Source: Actinomycetales bacterium JB111
GTDB lineage: Bacteria; Actinomycetota; Actinomycetes; Actinomycetales; Actinomycetaceae
DNA length: 64,000 nucleotides
Reading direction: 5' to 3'
Assembly: GCA_900163555.1 (NCBI GenBank)
Contig: FUHX01000019.1
Span: 62,001-126,000, forward strand
Shown: positions 32,605 to 40,883 of the stretch, one piece after another
Layout: each line of letters begins with the position of its first letter
How positions within the stretch are numbered: position 1 is the stretch's first letter
Notes under the pieces: model-generated
What the model saw: only the letters and a program-made list of their open reading frames with translations
The model's database searches: none
What the model was told of the DNA's origin: nothing
Made by a program: the position numbers and the translations under genes

Positions 32605-33642
32605 ATGCGCGCCTACATGTTCTACGGCCCCGGGGATCTTCGACTGGAGGACGTCGAGGACGTCCACCCGGGTCCCGGTGAGGTGGCGGTCGAGGTCAAG
32701 GCCGCCGCCACCTGCGGCACCGACCTCAAGTCCTACCGCCGCGGCCACCCCACCCTGTTCCCCGAGCTCCCGGCCCGGTTCGGCCACGAGTTCGCCGGGA
32801 TCGTCACCGAGGTCGGCGAGGGCGTCACGAAGTTCTCCGTCGGCGACCGCGTGGTCGCCGCGAACTCCGCCCCGTGCGGCTCCTGCTGGGCCTGCACGAT
32901 CGGCCGCGAGTCGCTGTGCGAGAACCTCCAGTACCTCAACGGCGCGTTCGCCGAGAAGATCGTCATCCCCGCGCCGATCGTCGCGCGCAACACCTACGTC
33001 ATCCCGGAGTCGCTCCCCTTCGAGGCCGCCGCGCCGCTCGAGCCGCTGTCCACGGTCGTGCACGGCATGCACGAGTCGGGCATCGCGCTCGGCGACACGG
33101 TCGTCATCAACGGCGCCGGCCCGATCGGCCAGATGTACGTCAAGCTGGCGCAGCTGCGCGGCGCGACCGTCGTCGTCGCGGACCGCTCGCAGAGCCGTCT
33201 CGAGCAGGCCGAGGCCGCGGGCGCCGCCCACATCGTCAACCTCACCGGCCTCGACACCCCCGAGGAGTGCGCGGACGCCGTGCGCCCGTTCACCCCCGGC
33301 GGCCGCGGCGCCGACGTGGCCATCGAGGCCGTCGGCCTGCCCGCGGTGTGGGAGCAGACCGTCCTCCAGCTGCGCCCCGGCGGCACGGCCCTGCTGTTCG
33401 GCGGGACGCCGAAGGACGCGCCGTTCTCCGTGAACTCCTCCGCGATGCACTACAAGGAGTACACGCTCAAGGGCGTCTACCACCACCAGCCCCGGTACGT
33501 GCAGATCGCGGTCGAGCTGCTGTCCACCGGCAAGTTCGACGGCATGAGCCTGTGCACGGAGGTGCGCCCGCTCGAGGCCCTCGTCGAGTCCCTCGAGGAC
33601 ATGGCCGCGGGCAAGGGCTCGAAGTACATCCTCCAGCCCTGA
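32605..33642 (+). CDS. Zinc-dependent sugar/polyol dehydrogenase (MDR family)
   Basis: 345-aa medium-chain dehydrogenase that would oxidise a sugar alcohol or similar hydroxyl with NAD(P). Catalytic zinc ligands are in ATCGTDLKS near residue 37 and FGHEFAG near 62. The structural zinc lobe has four Cys in CGSCWACTIGRESLC near 91-105, and the Rossmann motif GAGPIGQM is near 172. Its placement between the FGGY kinase and the aldolase suggests it forms the ketose substrate of the kinase. AAGGAGAG precedes the start. Confidence 0.85.
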   Translation: MRAYMFYGPGDLRLEDVEDVHPGPGEVAVEVKAAATCGTDLKSYRRGHPTLFPELPARFGHEFAGIVTEVGEGVTKFSVGDRVVAANSAPCGSCWACTIGRESLCENLQYLNGAFAEKIVIPAPIVARNTYVIPESLPFEAAAPLEPLSTVVHGMHESGIALGDTVVINGAGPIGQMYVKLAQLRGATVVVADRSQSRLEQAEAAGAAHIVNLTGLDTPEECADAVRPFTPGGRGADVAIEAVGLPAVWEQTVLQLRPGGTALLFGGTPKDAPFSVNSSAMHYKEYTLKGVYHHQPRYVQIAVELLSTGKFDGMSLCTEVRPLEALVESLEDMAAGKGSKYILQP

Positions 33643-33670
33643 GCGGACCGACCGAAGGAGAGCGACACAC

Positions 33671-34321
33671 ATGCTGTTGGAGAACGAGCGCACGGAGGTC
33701 GTGCGCGTGCTCAAGGAGATGCAGCGGCTCGGACTCGTCGTCGGCACGGCCGGCAACGTGTCGGTGCGGGTCGGCGACCAGGTCGTCATCTCGCCGTCGG
33801 GCATGGAGTACGGGGAGATGGAGCCGGCCGACGTCGGCGTCCACGACCTCGACGGGAACCCGGTCGACGCGAGGTACGCGCCGTCGAGTGAGCTGCCCCT
33901 CCACCTGTCGGTGTACCGGGCGACCGACGCCGGGGCGATCACGCACAACCACGCCCCGGCCTCGACGGCGCTGAGCGTCGTCGTCGACGAGGTCCCCGCG
34001 ACGCACTACTACTCGTCGATGTTCGGCGGCCCCGTGCGCGTGGCCCCGTACGCCACGTTCGGGTCGGACGAGCTTGCGACGAACGTCGCCGACGCCCTGA
34101 AGGACCGCTCCGGCGCGCTCATGTCGAACCACGGCGCCCTGACGATCGGCCCCACCCTGGCGAAGGCGTACAACCTGCTGCCGTACCTCGAGTACATCTG
34201 CGAGGTCCAGCTGCGGGCGATGGCCGCGACGGCGGCCCCGGGCACGAGCATCAAGGTGCTCTCCCCCGAGCTTCTCGCCGAGGCCGGGTCCGGTCTGAAG
34301 AACTACGGCCAGTCCAAGTGA
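33671..34321 (+). CDS. Class II aldolase (L-fuculose-phosphate aldolase-like)
   Basis: 216-aa zinc aldolase/epimerase family protein. Zinc-binding His residues are in ITHNHAPAS near 96-98 and NHGALTIG near 157, with the catalytic Glu in SSELPLHLSVYR near 76 and the phosphate-binding GTAGNVSVR near 25. Family members split a ketose 1-phosphate into DHAP and an aldehyde. In this operon it likely acts on the kinase product. AAGGAGAG precedes the ATG at 33671. Confidence 0.87.
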   Translation: MLLENERTEVVRVLKEMQRLGLVVGTAGNVSVRVGDQVVISPSGMEYGEMEPADVGVHDLDGNPVDARYAPSSELPLHLSVYRATDAGAITHNHAPASTALSVVVDEVPATHYYSSMFGGPVRVAPYATFGSDELATNVADALKDRSGALMSNHGALTIGPTLAKAYNLLPYLEYICEVQLRAMAATAAPGTSIKVLSPELLAEAGSGLKNYGQSK

Positions 34322-34424
34322 ACGGTGCGGTGGCCGGCGGTGAGCCGGCCACCGCCCGCACCTGTCCCCCGGGCGCCGGGGGCGCCGGACGTGCGGCGCA
34401 CGGCGGAGACGAGAAGAGAGACGG

Positions 34425-35204
34425 ATGTCGAGCAGCAGCACGGAGACCAAGGGCGAGCGGCAGGACCGCCTCGCGACCCTGATCTTCACCCTGGGCAACG
34501 CGCGCGTGGAGGAGCTCCAGCGCGTCACCGGCACGTCGTCCATGACGCTCTACCGTGACCTGGCGGACCTCGAGGCCCAGCAGGTCATCGTCCGCTCCCG
34601 CGGGCACGTCTCCGCGATCGCCACGTCGCTCTCGGAGACGCCGTTCTCCTTCCGCCTTGGCCAGGAGACGGCCGCGAAGGACGCGATCGCCGAGGCCGCG
34701 GCGCGGCTCATCGGGCGCGGCGACTCCGTGTTCGTCGACGACTCCACCACCGCGTACGCGATCCTCACCGCCCGCCTCGGCCGCGACCCCATCACGGTGG
34801 TCACGAATGCGGCCGCGCCGATCCGGCTGCTCGAGGACCATCCCGAGTGCGAGCTCATCATGATCGGCGGCCGGTACCGGCGCCAGATCCAGGCCTTCTA
34901 CGGCCCCGGGGCCGTAGAGGACCTCAGCCGCGTCCACGTCGACGTGGCGATCCTCGGCGCGGCAGCCATCCAGGACGGCACGATCCGCCACCCCTACGAG
35001 GACGTCGCCGACTTCAAGCGGACCGTCCCCGCGCGTGCGACCCGCTCGATCCTTGCGGTCACCGCCGCGAAGTTCTCGCGCAGCGCCCTGCACCGGGTGG
35101 GGCCCGTGACGGACGTGGACGTCATCGTCACCGACCTGCCCGCCGACGACGACCAGCTCGCCGACGCCGTCGAGCACGGAGTCCAGGTCATCAGCACGTC
35201 CTGA
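34425..35204 (+). CDS. DeoR/GlpR-family transcriptional repressor
   Basis: 259-aa regulator with an N-terminal winged HTH (about 8-65: RLATLIFTLGNARVEELQRVTGTSSMTLYRDLADLEAQQVI) and the DeoRC sugar-phosphate sensor domain (about 80-240), including DDSTTAYAIL, VTNAAAPIRLL, MIGGRYRR and TAAKFSRSALHRVGP. It lies at the end of the kinase-dehydrogenase-aldolase operon and probably represses it, sensing the phosphorylated sugar; the double inverted repeat at 30853-30880 is the candidate site. Confidence 0.9.
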   Translation: MSSSSTETKGERQDRLATLIFTLGNARVEELQRVTGTSSMTLYRDLADLEAQQVIVRSRGHVSAIATSLSETPFSFRLGQETAAKDAIAEAAARLIGRGDSVFVDDSTTAYAILTARLGRDPITVVTNAAAPIRLLEDHPECELIMIGGRYRRQIQAFYGPGAVEDLSRVHVDVAILGAAAIQDGTIRHPYEDVADFKRTVPARATRSILAVTAAKFSRSALHRVGPVTDVDVIVTDLPADDDQLADAVEHGVQVISTS

Positions 35205-35229
35205 TCTCCCCGCGGATCCTTCGCGAGGC

Positions 35230-36003
35230 TCACGCGTCCGGCGGGGCGAGGAACCGGGCGACCTCCCGGGCGAGGACGTCGTCGGGGATCCCGTGCCAGT
35301 CGCCGTCGAGCAGGAGAGGCTCCCCCGAGCCGGTGTTCTCGGCAGCGAACCGGGAGAACTCGATCAGCTGCGGCGGGCTCGAGCTGCTCGCGAGGACCAG
35401 CACGTCGGCCGTGACCCGGGAGAGCGTCGGGACCGTGAGGCGTTCGGCGATCCGGAGGTCGACCGGGATCGTCGGGGCGTAGACCGCGAGACGTTCGATC
35501 ATCTCCCCCATCTGGTCGACGACCTCGGCCGGCATGCCCTGGTAGGCGAACAGCGCCCGGACCGCGTCGGCCGGTCGCCCCTCCTCGACGGCGGTGAGGG
35601 TCCGCGCGACGACGGCGTCCACGTCCGGGATCCTCGACGGCGGCTCCAAGACGACCAGCGCGCGCATGGGTACGCCCCGGCTCGCCGCCAGCAGCGCGAG
35701 CGATCCTCCCGAGGAGAACCCGAAGACCGCCGGAGGCTCCCCGGGTGACGCCGCGGCGAGAACGGAACGGAGGTCGTCGACCTCGGTGTCCAGCGTCGGG
35801 TCGAGCCTCGTCGCCGATTCTCCCTTGCCGCGCCGGTCGTACCGGATCACCCGGAACGTCTCGCGCAGCTCGGCCGCCAGGGAGGCGTTCGGGCTGAGCG
35901 TGCGGTCGACGAGGATCGGGTCGACGAGGACCAGGGGTGGCCCCGATCCCTCGGCGGACCAGTGGATCTCCACTCCGTCGGTCGATGTCAGTGTCGGGGA
36001 CAT
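35230..36003 (-). CDS. Alpha/beta hydrolase
   Basis: 257-aa alpha/beta hydrolase of unknown substrate. The oxyanion region and RYDRRGKGES near residue 55, nucleophile elbow GFSSGGS near 94 (Ser), and a late DGDWHGIPDD with the catalytic His near 238 are visible. It overlaps the end of the DUF899 gene by 16 bases, so the two are coupled. Possible roles include an esterase or a haloperoxidase-like enzyme, but the sequence does not decide. Confidence 0.82.
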   Translation of the reverse strand: MSPTLTSTDGVEIHWSAEGSGPPLVLVDPILVDRTLSPNASLAAELRETFRVIRYDRRGKGESATRLDPTLDTEVDDLRSVLAAASPGEPPAVFGFSSGGSLALLAASRGVPMRALVVLEPPSRIPDVDAVVARTLTAVEEGRPADAVRALFAYQGMPAEVVDQMGEMIERLAVYAPTIPVDLRIAERLTVPTLSRVTADVLVLASSSSPPQLIEFSRFAAENTGSGEPLLLDGDWHGIPDDVLAREVARFLAPPDA

Positions 36004-36767
36004 GCCTGGTTCCTTCCGTGCGGGTGGGGTGGCGCGAGTGCGGATGAGAGGTGCGCGGACGAGAGCCGCTCGAGCTGGGCGACCGGACGTCCGTCACGGC
36101 GCCACCATCCGCCGGGGACGGTCTGCGGCCAACCGTCGGGCGAGTCCTCCCAGGTCTCCTGACGACCGAGGAGGGTGCGGTCGAGGAGGCCGAGGACCGG
36201 GTCCATCACTTCGGTCCCGCGGTCGGTCGCCTCGTAGGTGAGGTAGACCCGGTCCGCGTCGCGGACGTAGCACCGCAGGTACTTCTCGCCGGTCACGGTG
36301 GGGACGTCGCCGGTCTGCGCCGTGGAGTACCACGGGTGCGCCCACCCCATGAGGGACCGGTAGGCGGAGACCTCGGGCCACGCGCCCTCGCAGAGGACGG
36401 CCAGCGTGACGTCGCGCTCGGAGAGGTACGTCTGGGCGGGAAGCTGGGCGACCGAGAACGTGCACCCCGGGCACTGCTCCGCGGCGGGGCGGCCGTGGTT
36501 CCACATGAACGCGTACGCGACGAGGAGGCGGCGCCCCTCGAACACATCCACGAACGGGATCTCCCCGTCCGCGCCGCGCACCGTGGCCTCGCCGACCGGC
36601 GTGACCGGGAGCCGTCTGCGGGCGGCGGCGAGCGCGTCCCCGGCGCGCGTGTGCGCCTTCTCCCTCGCGACCTGCGAGGCGAGTGCGGCGCGCCAGGTCC
36701 GTTCGTCGACGGCGAGGCCGGCGACGTCGGGTGCGTCTGTCTCGACGGGTGCGTCTCCCTCGACCAT
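35988..36767 (-). CDS. DUF899-family thioredoxin-fold protein
   Basis: 259-aa protein of the DUF899 family. Recognisable segments are ALAAARRRLPVTPV and FVDVFEGRRLLVAYAFMWNHGRPA, followed by a CPGC motif near residue 98 (EQCPGCTFSVAQ), DVTLAVLCEGAW and GWAHPWYST, then the family's LTYEATDRGTEVM. The fold is thioredoxin-like but the biochemical role is unknown to me. It is divergent from the HxlR-type regulator, whose operator lies in the shared 60-base gap, so it is a likely target. Confidence 0.82.
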   Translation of the reverse strand: MVEGDAPVETDAPDVAGLAVDERTWRAALASQVAREKAHTRAGDALAAARRRLPVTPVGEATVRGADGEIPFVDVFEGRRLLVAYAFMWNHGRPAAEQCPGCTFSVAQLPAQTYLSERDVTLAVLCEGAWPEVSAYRSLMGWAHPWYSTAQTGDVPTVTGEKYLRCYVRDADRVYLTYEATDRGTEVMDPVLGLLDRTLLGRQETWEDSPDGWPQTVPGGWWRRDGRPVAQLERLSSAHLSSALAPPHPHGRNQACPRH

Positions 36768-36771
36768 GGCG

Positions 36772-36786
36772 CTATGTTTAACATAG
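36772..36786. promoter_or_regulatory. Palindromic operator between DUF899 gene and HxlR-type regulator
   Basis: CTATGTT-T-AACATAG is a perfect 7-base-arm palindrome six bases from the DUF899 start. It overlaps a minus-strand TATGTT that could be that gene's -10 and lies just upstream of the regulator's -35. This is a typical place for an HxlR-family dimer to bind. Confidence 0.65.
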
Positions 36787-36793
36787 GTAGAGC

Positions 36794-36821
36794 TTGTTCG
36801 TCACTACTTCGCGGGTACTAT
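36794..36821 (+). promoter_or_regulatory. Leaderless promoter of the HxlR-type gene
   Basis: TTGTTC (36794-36799), 16 bases, TACTAT (36816-36821), then six bases to the ATG at 36828. There is no Shine-Dalgarno sequence, so the message is probably leaderless. Confidence 0.5.
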
Positions 36822-36827
36822 TCTCCC

Positions 36828-37520
36828 ATGCCCCTGAAGAGGACCTACGCCGACCTCGGTGACGCGTGCCGGACGGCGCACGGGATGGAGCTCATCTCCG
36901 AGCACTGGGCCTACATCGTGATCCGTGAGCTGTTCCTCGGGCCGAAGCGGTTCAGCGAGCTCCAGCAGTCCGCGATCGGCATCACCCCGACCGTGCTCAC
37001 CACCAGGCTCCGCTCGCTGATCGAGCGGGGCATCGTCGCCTCGCGCGTCCTCGCGCCGCCCGCGCGCGTGCGGGTCTACGAGCTGACCCCGTGGGGGCAC
37101 GGACTGGAGCCGGTCATGCACGCGCTCGGCCGATGGGCGCAGGAGTCCCCGACCGGTCCGACGTCGGGAGGCCTCACCCCGGACGCCACGGTCCTCGCGA
37201 TGCGCACGATGGTGTCCGGCGCCCGGGTGGACCCGGGCGTGTCGATCGGGCTCCACCTGCACGACTCCCGCGCGGGTCAGGACCTGGCGTACGACTACGG
37301 CGTGGTCTGCGACGGCGACGGCCTGACCGTCGAGCGAGGGGACGTCGAGCGGGCGGACGCGGACGTCTCGATCGACTCCTCGGCCTGGGCGGAGGTCGTG
37401 TTCGACGGCGCCGACCTGCCCGCGGAGGCCGTGACAGGCGACGAGGGGGCGGTGGCCAGGCTCGTCGCAGCGATGCGCCGCGCGGCCGCCGAGATCGGTC
37501 CGGCAGACCGCTCGTCCTGA
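36828..37520 (+). CDS. HxlR-type regulator with C-terminal SCP2-like domain
   Basis: 230-aa protein. Residues about 1-105 are a winged helix of the HxlR/MarR group (ISEHWAYIVIRELFLGPKRFSELQQSAIGITPTVLTTRLRSLIERGIV). Residues about 120-225 resemble the sterol-carrier-like domain often found behind such HTH domains in actinobacteria ([34 protein letters not shown]). The start is the ATG at 36828 with a promoter six bases upstream; the open frame continuing back across the divergent genes is ignored. Likely represses itself and the DUF899-hydrolase pair. Confidence 0.85.
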   Translation: MPLKRTYADLGDACRTAHGMELISEHWAYIVIRELFLGPKRFSELQQSAIGITPTVLTTRLRSLIERGIVASRVLAPPARVRVYELTPWGHGLEPVMHALGRWAQESPTGPTSGGLTPDATVLAMRTMVSGARVDPGVSIGLHLHDSRAGQDLAYDYGVVCDGDGLTVERGDVERADADVSIDSSAWAEVVFDGADLPAEAVTGDEGAVARLVAAMRRAAAEIGPADRSS

Positions 37521-37535
37521 GCGACCGGTGCGCGC

Positions 37536-38174
37536 TCAGCCCCCCGCGGCGAGCGCGAGCGCGGTGGCGAGTGCCGCACCGACGACCAGCGAGGGCCCGA
37601 GCGGCACGTGCGACCGCGCGCCGATCCGCCGGGTGAGGATGCCGAGCAGCGAGGCGAGCCCCGCGAGCACGATCCCGATCACCGGCCCGGCCACGGCGGC
37701 ACCCACCGAGAGGCTCCCGAGCCAGAGACCGAGGACGAGCAGCAGCTTCGCGTCGCCGAGCCCGACCGAGCCGGGCGCGGCCAGCGCCGCGAGGTAGACG
37801 ACGAGGAGCGGGACGAGCCCGCAGGCGAGGGACCGCATGAGCGCGGACGGCTCGCCCGCGGCGAGCGCGGCAAGCACGAGGAGCGGGACGAGGAGGACCA
37901 GCGCCGAGGCGTGCAGGCGGTCGGGCAGGCGGTGCGTCCTGGCGTCCGTGACCGCGAGGAGGACCGCGTGGGCGGCGAGCGACCCGCCCGCGACGCCCCA
38001 CGCGACGAGCGACACCGACCCGGCGGCGTACGGCGCACCCGGGGCATGCAGCAGGACCAGCCCGGCCGCCGCGGCCAGTCCGCAGACGACGGACAGCGCG
38101 AACGTGACCGGCCCGACCGCTCCGAGCGCGGCCGCACGGGGACGCGCGGAGCCGGTGTCCGTCGTCTCCTCCAC
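37536..38174 (-). CDS. Small prepilin peptidase (A24 family)
   Basis: 212-aa integral membrane aspartic peptidase with six or seven hydrophobic stretches. The first catalytic Asp is in VTDARTHRLPD near residue 76, and the second in the GxGD motif VGLGDAKLLL near 133. It lacks the N-methyltransferase domain, as is usual in short actinobacterial members. GTG at 38174 is chosen since GGAGAGG lies five bases before it. No pilin or secretion genes are near; a site adjacent to aroE is common in actinobacteria. Confidence 0.87.
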   Translation of the reverse strand: MEETTDTGSARPRAAALGAVGPVTFALSVVCGLAAAAGLVLLHAPGAPYAAGSVSLVAWGVAGGSLAAHAVLLAVTDARTHRLPDRLHASALVLLVPLLVLAALAAGEPSALMRSLACGLVPLLVVYLAALAAPGSVGLGDAKLLLVLGLWLGSLSVGAAVAGPVIGIVLAGLASLLGILTRRIGARSHVPLGPSLVVGAALATALALAAGG

Positions 38175-38209
38175 GTCGCCCTCTCCCCCGTCGGTCGTCT
38201 CCTGCGCCC

Positions 38210-39223
38210 CTACCGAGCGGGAGGCAGCACCGGCGGCGAGTCCGGGACCGGGACCCCGGTCGCACGGAGAGCCAGCTGGTCGCGGACGGCCTCTCGCATG
38301 ACCGCGATGTCCGGGTGCCTCCCGGTCATCAGTCTGACCTGATCGACGGCCTGGTGCAGAAGCATTCCCCAGCCCTCGGCGACCGTGCCGCCCGCCACGT
38401 ACCACGCGGCGGCCAGGGCGGTCGGCTCCGGGCCGTAGACGACGTCGAGGAGCACGCGGTGGGCACCCAGCCCCTCACCGTCCGGGCGCGCCCGCAGGGC
38501 GGCGGCGACCGGGTCGGCCACGCCGGCCGGGAGCGTCGAGACGACGACGTCGGCGCGGGCGGCCGCCTCGGCGACCGAGGCGGCGTCCGCGATGTCGATC
38601 CGCGAATGCTGCAGTCCCGCGCGGTGCGCGACGGGGAGAGCGGAACCCGGCCCGCCGGTGCTGCGCGCGGCGAAGACGATCTCGCTCACGCCGAGACCCC
38701 CCAGCGCGGCGACGGCGGACGAGGCGGTCGCGCGCGCCCCGAGCACGAGCGCGCTGCGCGCGGAGCCGGCCCGGACGCCCGCGTCCGACAGTGCACCGGT
38801 GATGCCCGCGACATCCGTGTTGGCACCCACGAGCAGCCCGCCGGACTGGACGACGATCGTGTTGACGACGCCGGCGACCTTGACCACCGGGTCCGTGAGG
38901 TCGACGGCTCCCGCCGCCGCCACCTTGAGCGGCATCGTGAGCGACAGGCCCGCCCAGGACGTGTCCAGTCCCGCGAGCGCGGCCGGCAGCTGCTCGGCCG
39001 TCACGTCCTGCAGCCCGTACGCCCAGTCGGTCAGGCCGAGCTGCGCGTACGCCGCCCGGTGCAGCGTCGGCGAGAGCGAGTGAGCGACCGGCGAGCCAAG
39101 GACGGCGGCCCGCCGGGCCACGCCCGGCGCGAACACGTCCTCGCCGACGACGACCACCGACCCCGGCGACCCGGCCTCCCGGCCGGGCCCCGTCGTCGGG
39201 CGGTCGCCCTGCCCGGGCGTCAC
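38210..39223 (-). CDS. aroE: Shikimate dehydrogenase
   Basis: Reduces 3-dehydroshikimate to shikimate with NADPH. The 337-aa protein is longer than the usual 270-280 aa because of an N-terminal leader of about 40 residues. Motifs are LGSPVAHSLSPTLHRAAY near residue 42, SLTMPLK near 95 (catalytic Lys), NTDVAG near 134, and a nucleotide-binding LVLGARATASSAVAAL near 158. The Gly-rich loop of typical AroE (GAGGA) is GARAT here. GTG at 39223 overlaps mltG stop as GTGA. Confidence 0.92.
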   Translation of the reverse strand: MTPGQGDRPTTGPGREAGSPGSVVVVGEDVFAPGVARRAAVLGSPVAHSLSPTLHRAAYAQLGLTDWAYGLQDVTAEQLPAALAGLDTSWAGLSLTMPLKVAAAGAVDLTDPVVKVAGVVNTIVVQSGGLLVGANTDVAGITGALSDAGVRAGSARSALVLGARATASSAVAALGGLGVSEIVFAARSTGGPGSALPVAHRAGLQHSRIDIADAASVAEAAARADVVVSTLPAGVADPVAAALRARPDGEGLGAHRVLLDVVYGPEPTALAAAWYVAGGTVAEGWGMLLHQAVDQVRLMTGRHPDIAVMREAVRDQLALRATGVPVPDSPPVLPPAR

Positions 39224-40386
39224 GACGGGTTCTCGGACTGCCACTCGCGCAGCAGCTGGACGTTCTCGTTGTGCTCCTCGAGCGTGTTGGCGAACAGGGT
39301 CTCGCCGGTGTCGAGGTTGATCGTCACGAAGTACTGCCAGTCGCCTTCGGCGGGGTTGAGCACGGCGTTGATCGCCGTGTCACCGGGCGAGCCGATGGGG
39401 GTCGGCGGCAGTCCGGCGTGGACGTAGGTGTTGTACCGGTTGTCGGTGTCCTGGGTCTGCGCCGTGGTCGGGATGCCGCTGGACTCCCCCAGCCCGTAGA
39501 GGACCGTGGAGTCCATGCCGAGCAGCTGGTTCGTCTCGGAGTCGCCGCTCAGGCGGTTGGCGATGACGGTGGCGACGCGGGCCATGTCGTCCGGCGTGGT
39601 GACCTCGCGCTCGACGATGGACGCGCGGATGAGCACGCTCTGCCACTCGTCCTCGGGCACGCCGAGCTCAGTGAGGCGGCCGACCTGGTGCGACACCATC
39701 TCGGTGAGCACGTCCTCGGCCGTCGCGTCCGGCTCGAAGGCGTACGTCGCCGGGCCGAACCAGCCCTCGACCTGGCCGTCGGCGACCTCGGGGAGGCCGA
39801 TCGCGGCCGGATCTACGGCGTCGACGACCTCCTCGACCGGGATGTCGAGGTTGGAGGCGATGCGTTCGTAGACCTGGGTACGCGTGAAGCCCTCGGGGAT
39901 CGTCATCGTGATCTCGTTGCGGCTGTCCGGGTCGAGGAGGGCGCTGACGGCGTCGGCCGCCCGCATCTCCTGCAGGAGCGTGTACGTGCCCGGCTGGATG
40001 CTGCCCGAGGAGGGGTTCTCGGCGTAGGCGTCGGTGAACGCGCGCTCCGAGGCGACGACCCCGGCCTCCTGGAGGGTGGCGGCGATCTCCGCGCCGGTCT
40101 CGCCCTGCTCGATCGTCACGTCGACGGAACCCGTGCCCGGGCCGGTGAAGTCCTCCGCGGAGGTGTCCGGGCGGAAGCCGGCGATCTCGCGCACCTTGGG
40201 CAGCAGGAACCACGCGAGGGCCGCGAGGGCGAGGACCGTCACGAGGACGACGACGACGGCGCGCACGCGCTTGTTGCGCCGGCGCCTGCCGCGGTGCTCC
40301 ATCTCCCGGGCCTCCCGGCGGGAGACCCGCCGTTCCGGCTCCGCGCCGTCGGGGGTGCCGGCAACCTCGTCGAACAGGTCGGTCAT
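39220..40386 (-). CDS. mltG: Endolytic murein transglycosylase
   Basis: Membrane-bound enzyme that cleaves nascent peptidoglycan (YceG/MltG family). The 388-aa protein has a basic cytosolic N-terminus (RRRRNKRVR), one transmembrane helix (about 44-65), and an extracytoplasmic domain with LIRASIVEREV (catalytic Glu) near residue 258, MDSTVLYGLGES near 297 and YNTYVHAGLPPTPIGSPG near 321. ATG at 40386 overlaps the ruvX stop by 4 bases. Confidence 0.95.
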   Translation of the reverse strand: MTDLFDEVAGTPDGAEPERRVSRREAREMEHRGRRRRNKRVRAVVVVLVTVLALAALAWFLLPKVREIAGFRPDTSAEDFTGPGTGSVDVTIEQGETGAEIAATLQEAGVVASERAFTDAYAENPSSGSIQPGTYTLLQEMRAADAVSALLDPDSRNEITMTIPEGFTRTQVYERIASNLDIPVEEVVDAVDPAAIGLPEVADGQVEGWFGPATYAFEPDATAEDVLTEMVSHQVGRLTELGVPEDEWQSVLIRASIVEREVTTPDDMARVATVIANRLSGDSETNQLLGMDSTVLYGLGESSGIPTTAQTQDTDNRYNTYVHAGLPPTPIGSPGDTAINAVLNPAEGDWQYFVTINLDTGETLFANTLEEHNENVQLLREWQSENPS

Positions 40387-40883
40387 TCCTGCGTCTCCTT
40401 CGGCGTGCGGACGGCGATGGGCCGGCCCGCGGGGCGCCCGGTCGTACGTTCGGAATCGAGTGCGGTCTGCAGGATGAGCACGGCGGCCACCTGGTCGACG
40501 ACCTCCCGCTGCCTGCGTCCCGGTCGCCCCGAGGCGTGCATCGAGCGGTGGGCGGCCGTGGAGGTGAGCCGCTCGTCGACGAGCCGGAGCTCCGAGGTCA
40601 GGCCGGAGCGAGACGCCAGTCCCGCGAGGCCCTTGGCGTACTCGGTGGCCGCGCGCGCGGACGCGCGCTGCTTGCCGTCCAGGCTCTTGGGCAGCCCGAC
40701 GACGATCTCGATCGCGCCGACCTCGTCGGCGAGGGCGACGATCGCCCGCTTGTCCGAGTCGTCGTCGGCGCGAGAGAGCGTCTCGACCGGGGTGGCGAGG
40801 ATGCCGTCGGGATCGCTGCGGGCGACGCCGACACGCACCGTGCCGACGTCGACGCCGAGCCTGACCCCGCGGCGCACCGTCAC
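40383..40883 (-). CDS. ruvX: Holliday junction resolvase-like / pre-16S rRNA nuclease
   Basis: YqgF-family RNase H-fold nuclease, 166 aa, linked to 16S rRNA 5' processing. Catalytic acidic residues are in RLGVDVGTVRVGVA near residue 10, IVVGLPKSLDG near 64, and LRLVDERLTSTAAHR near 103. GTG at 40883 overlaps the alaS stop as GTGA. The order alaS-ruvX-mltG-aroE is conserved in actinobacteria. Confidence 0.94.
   Translation of the reverse strand: MTVRRGVRLGVDVGTVRVGVARSDPDGILATPVETLSRADDDSDKRAIVALADEVGAIEIVVGLPKSLDGKQRASARAATEYAKGLAGLASRSGLTSELRLVDERLTSTAAHRSMHASGRPGRRQREVVDQVAAVLILQTALDSERTTGRPAGRPIAVRTPKETQE

Noticed and set aside
35205-35229. Terminator between the DeoR-type gene and the hydrolase
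   Set aside because: The 25-base convergent gap shows no stem longer than a few bases.
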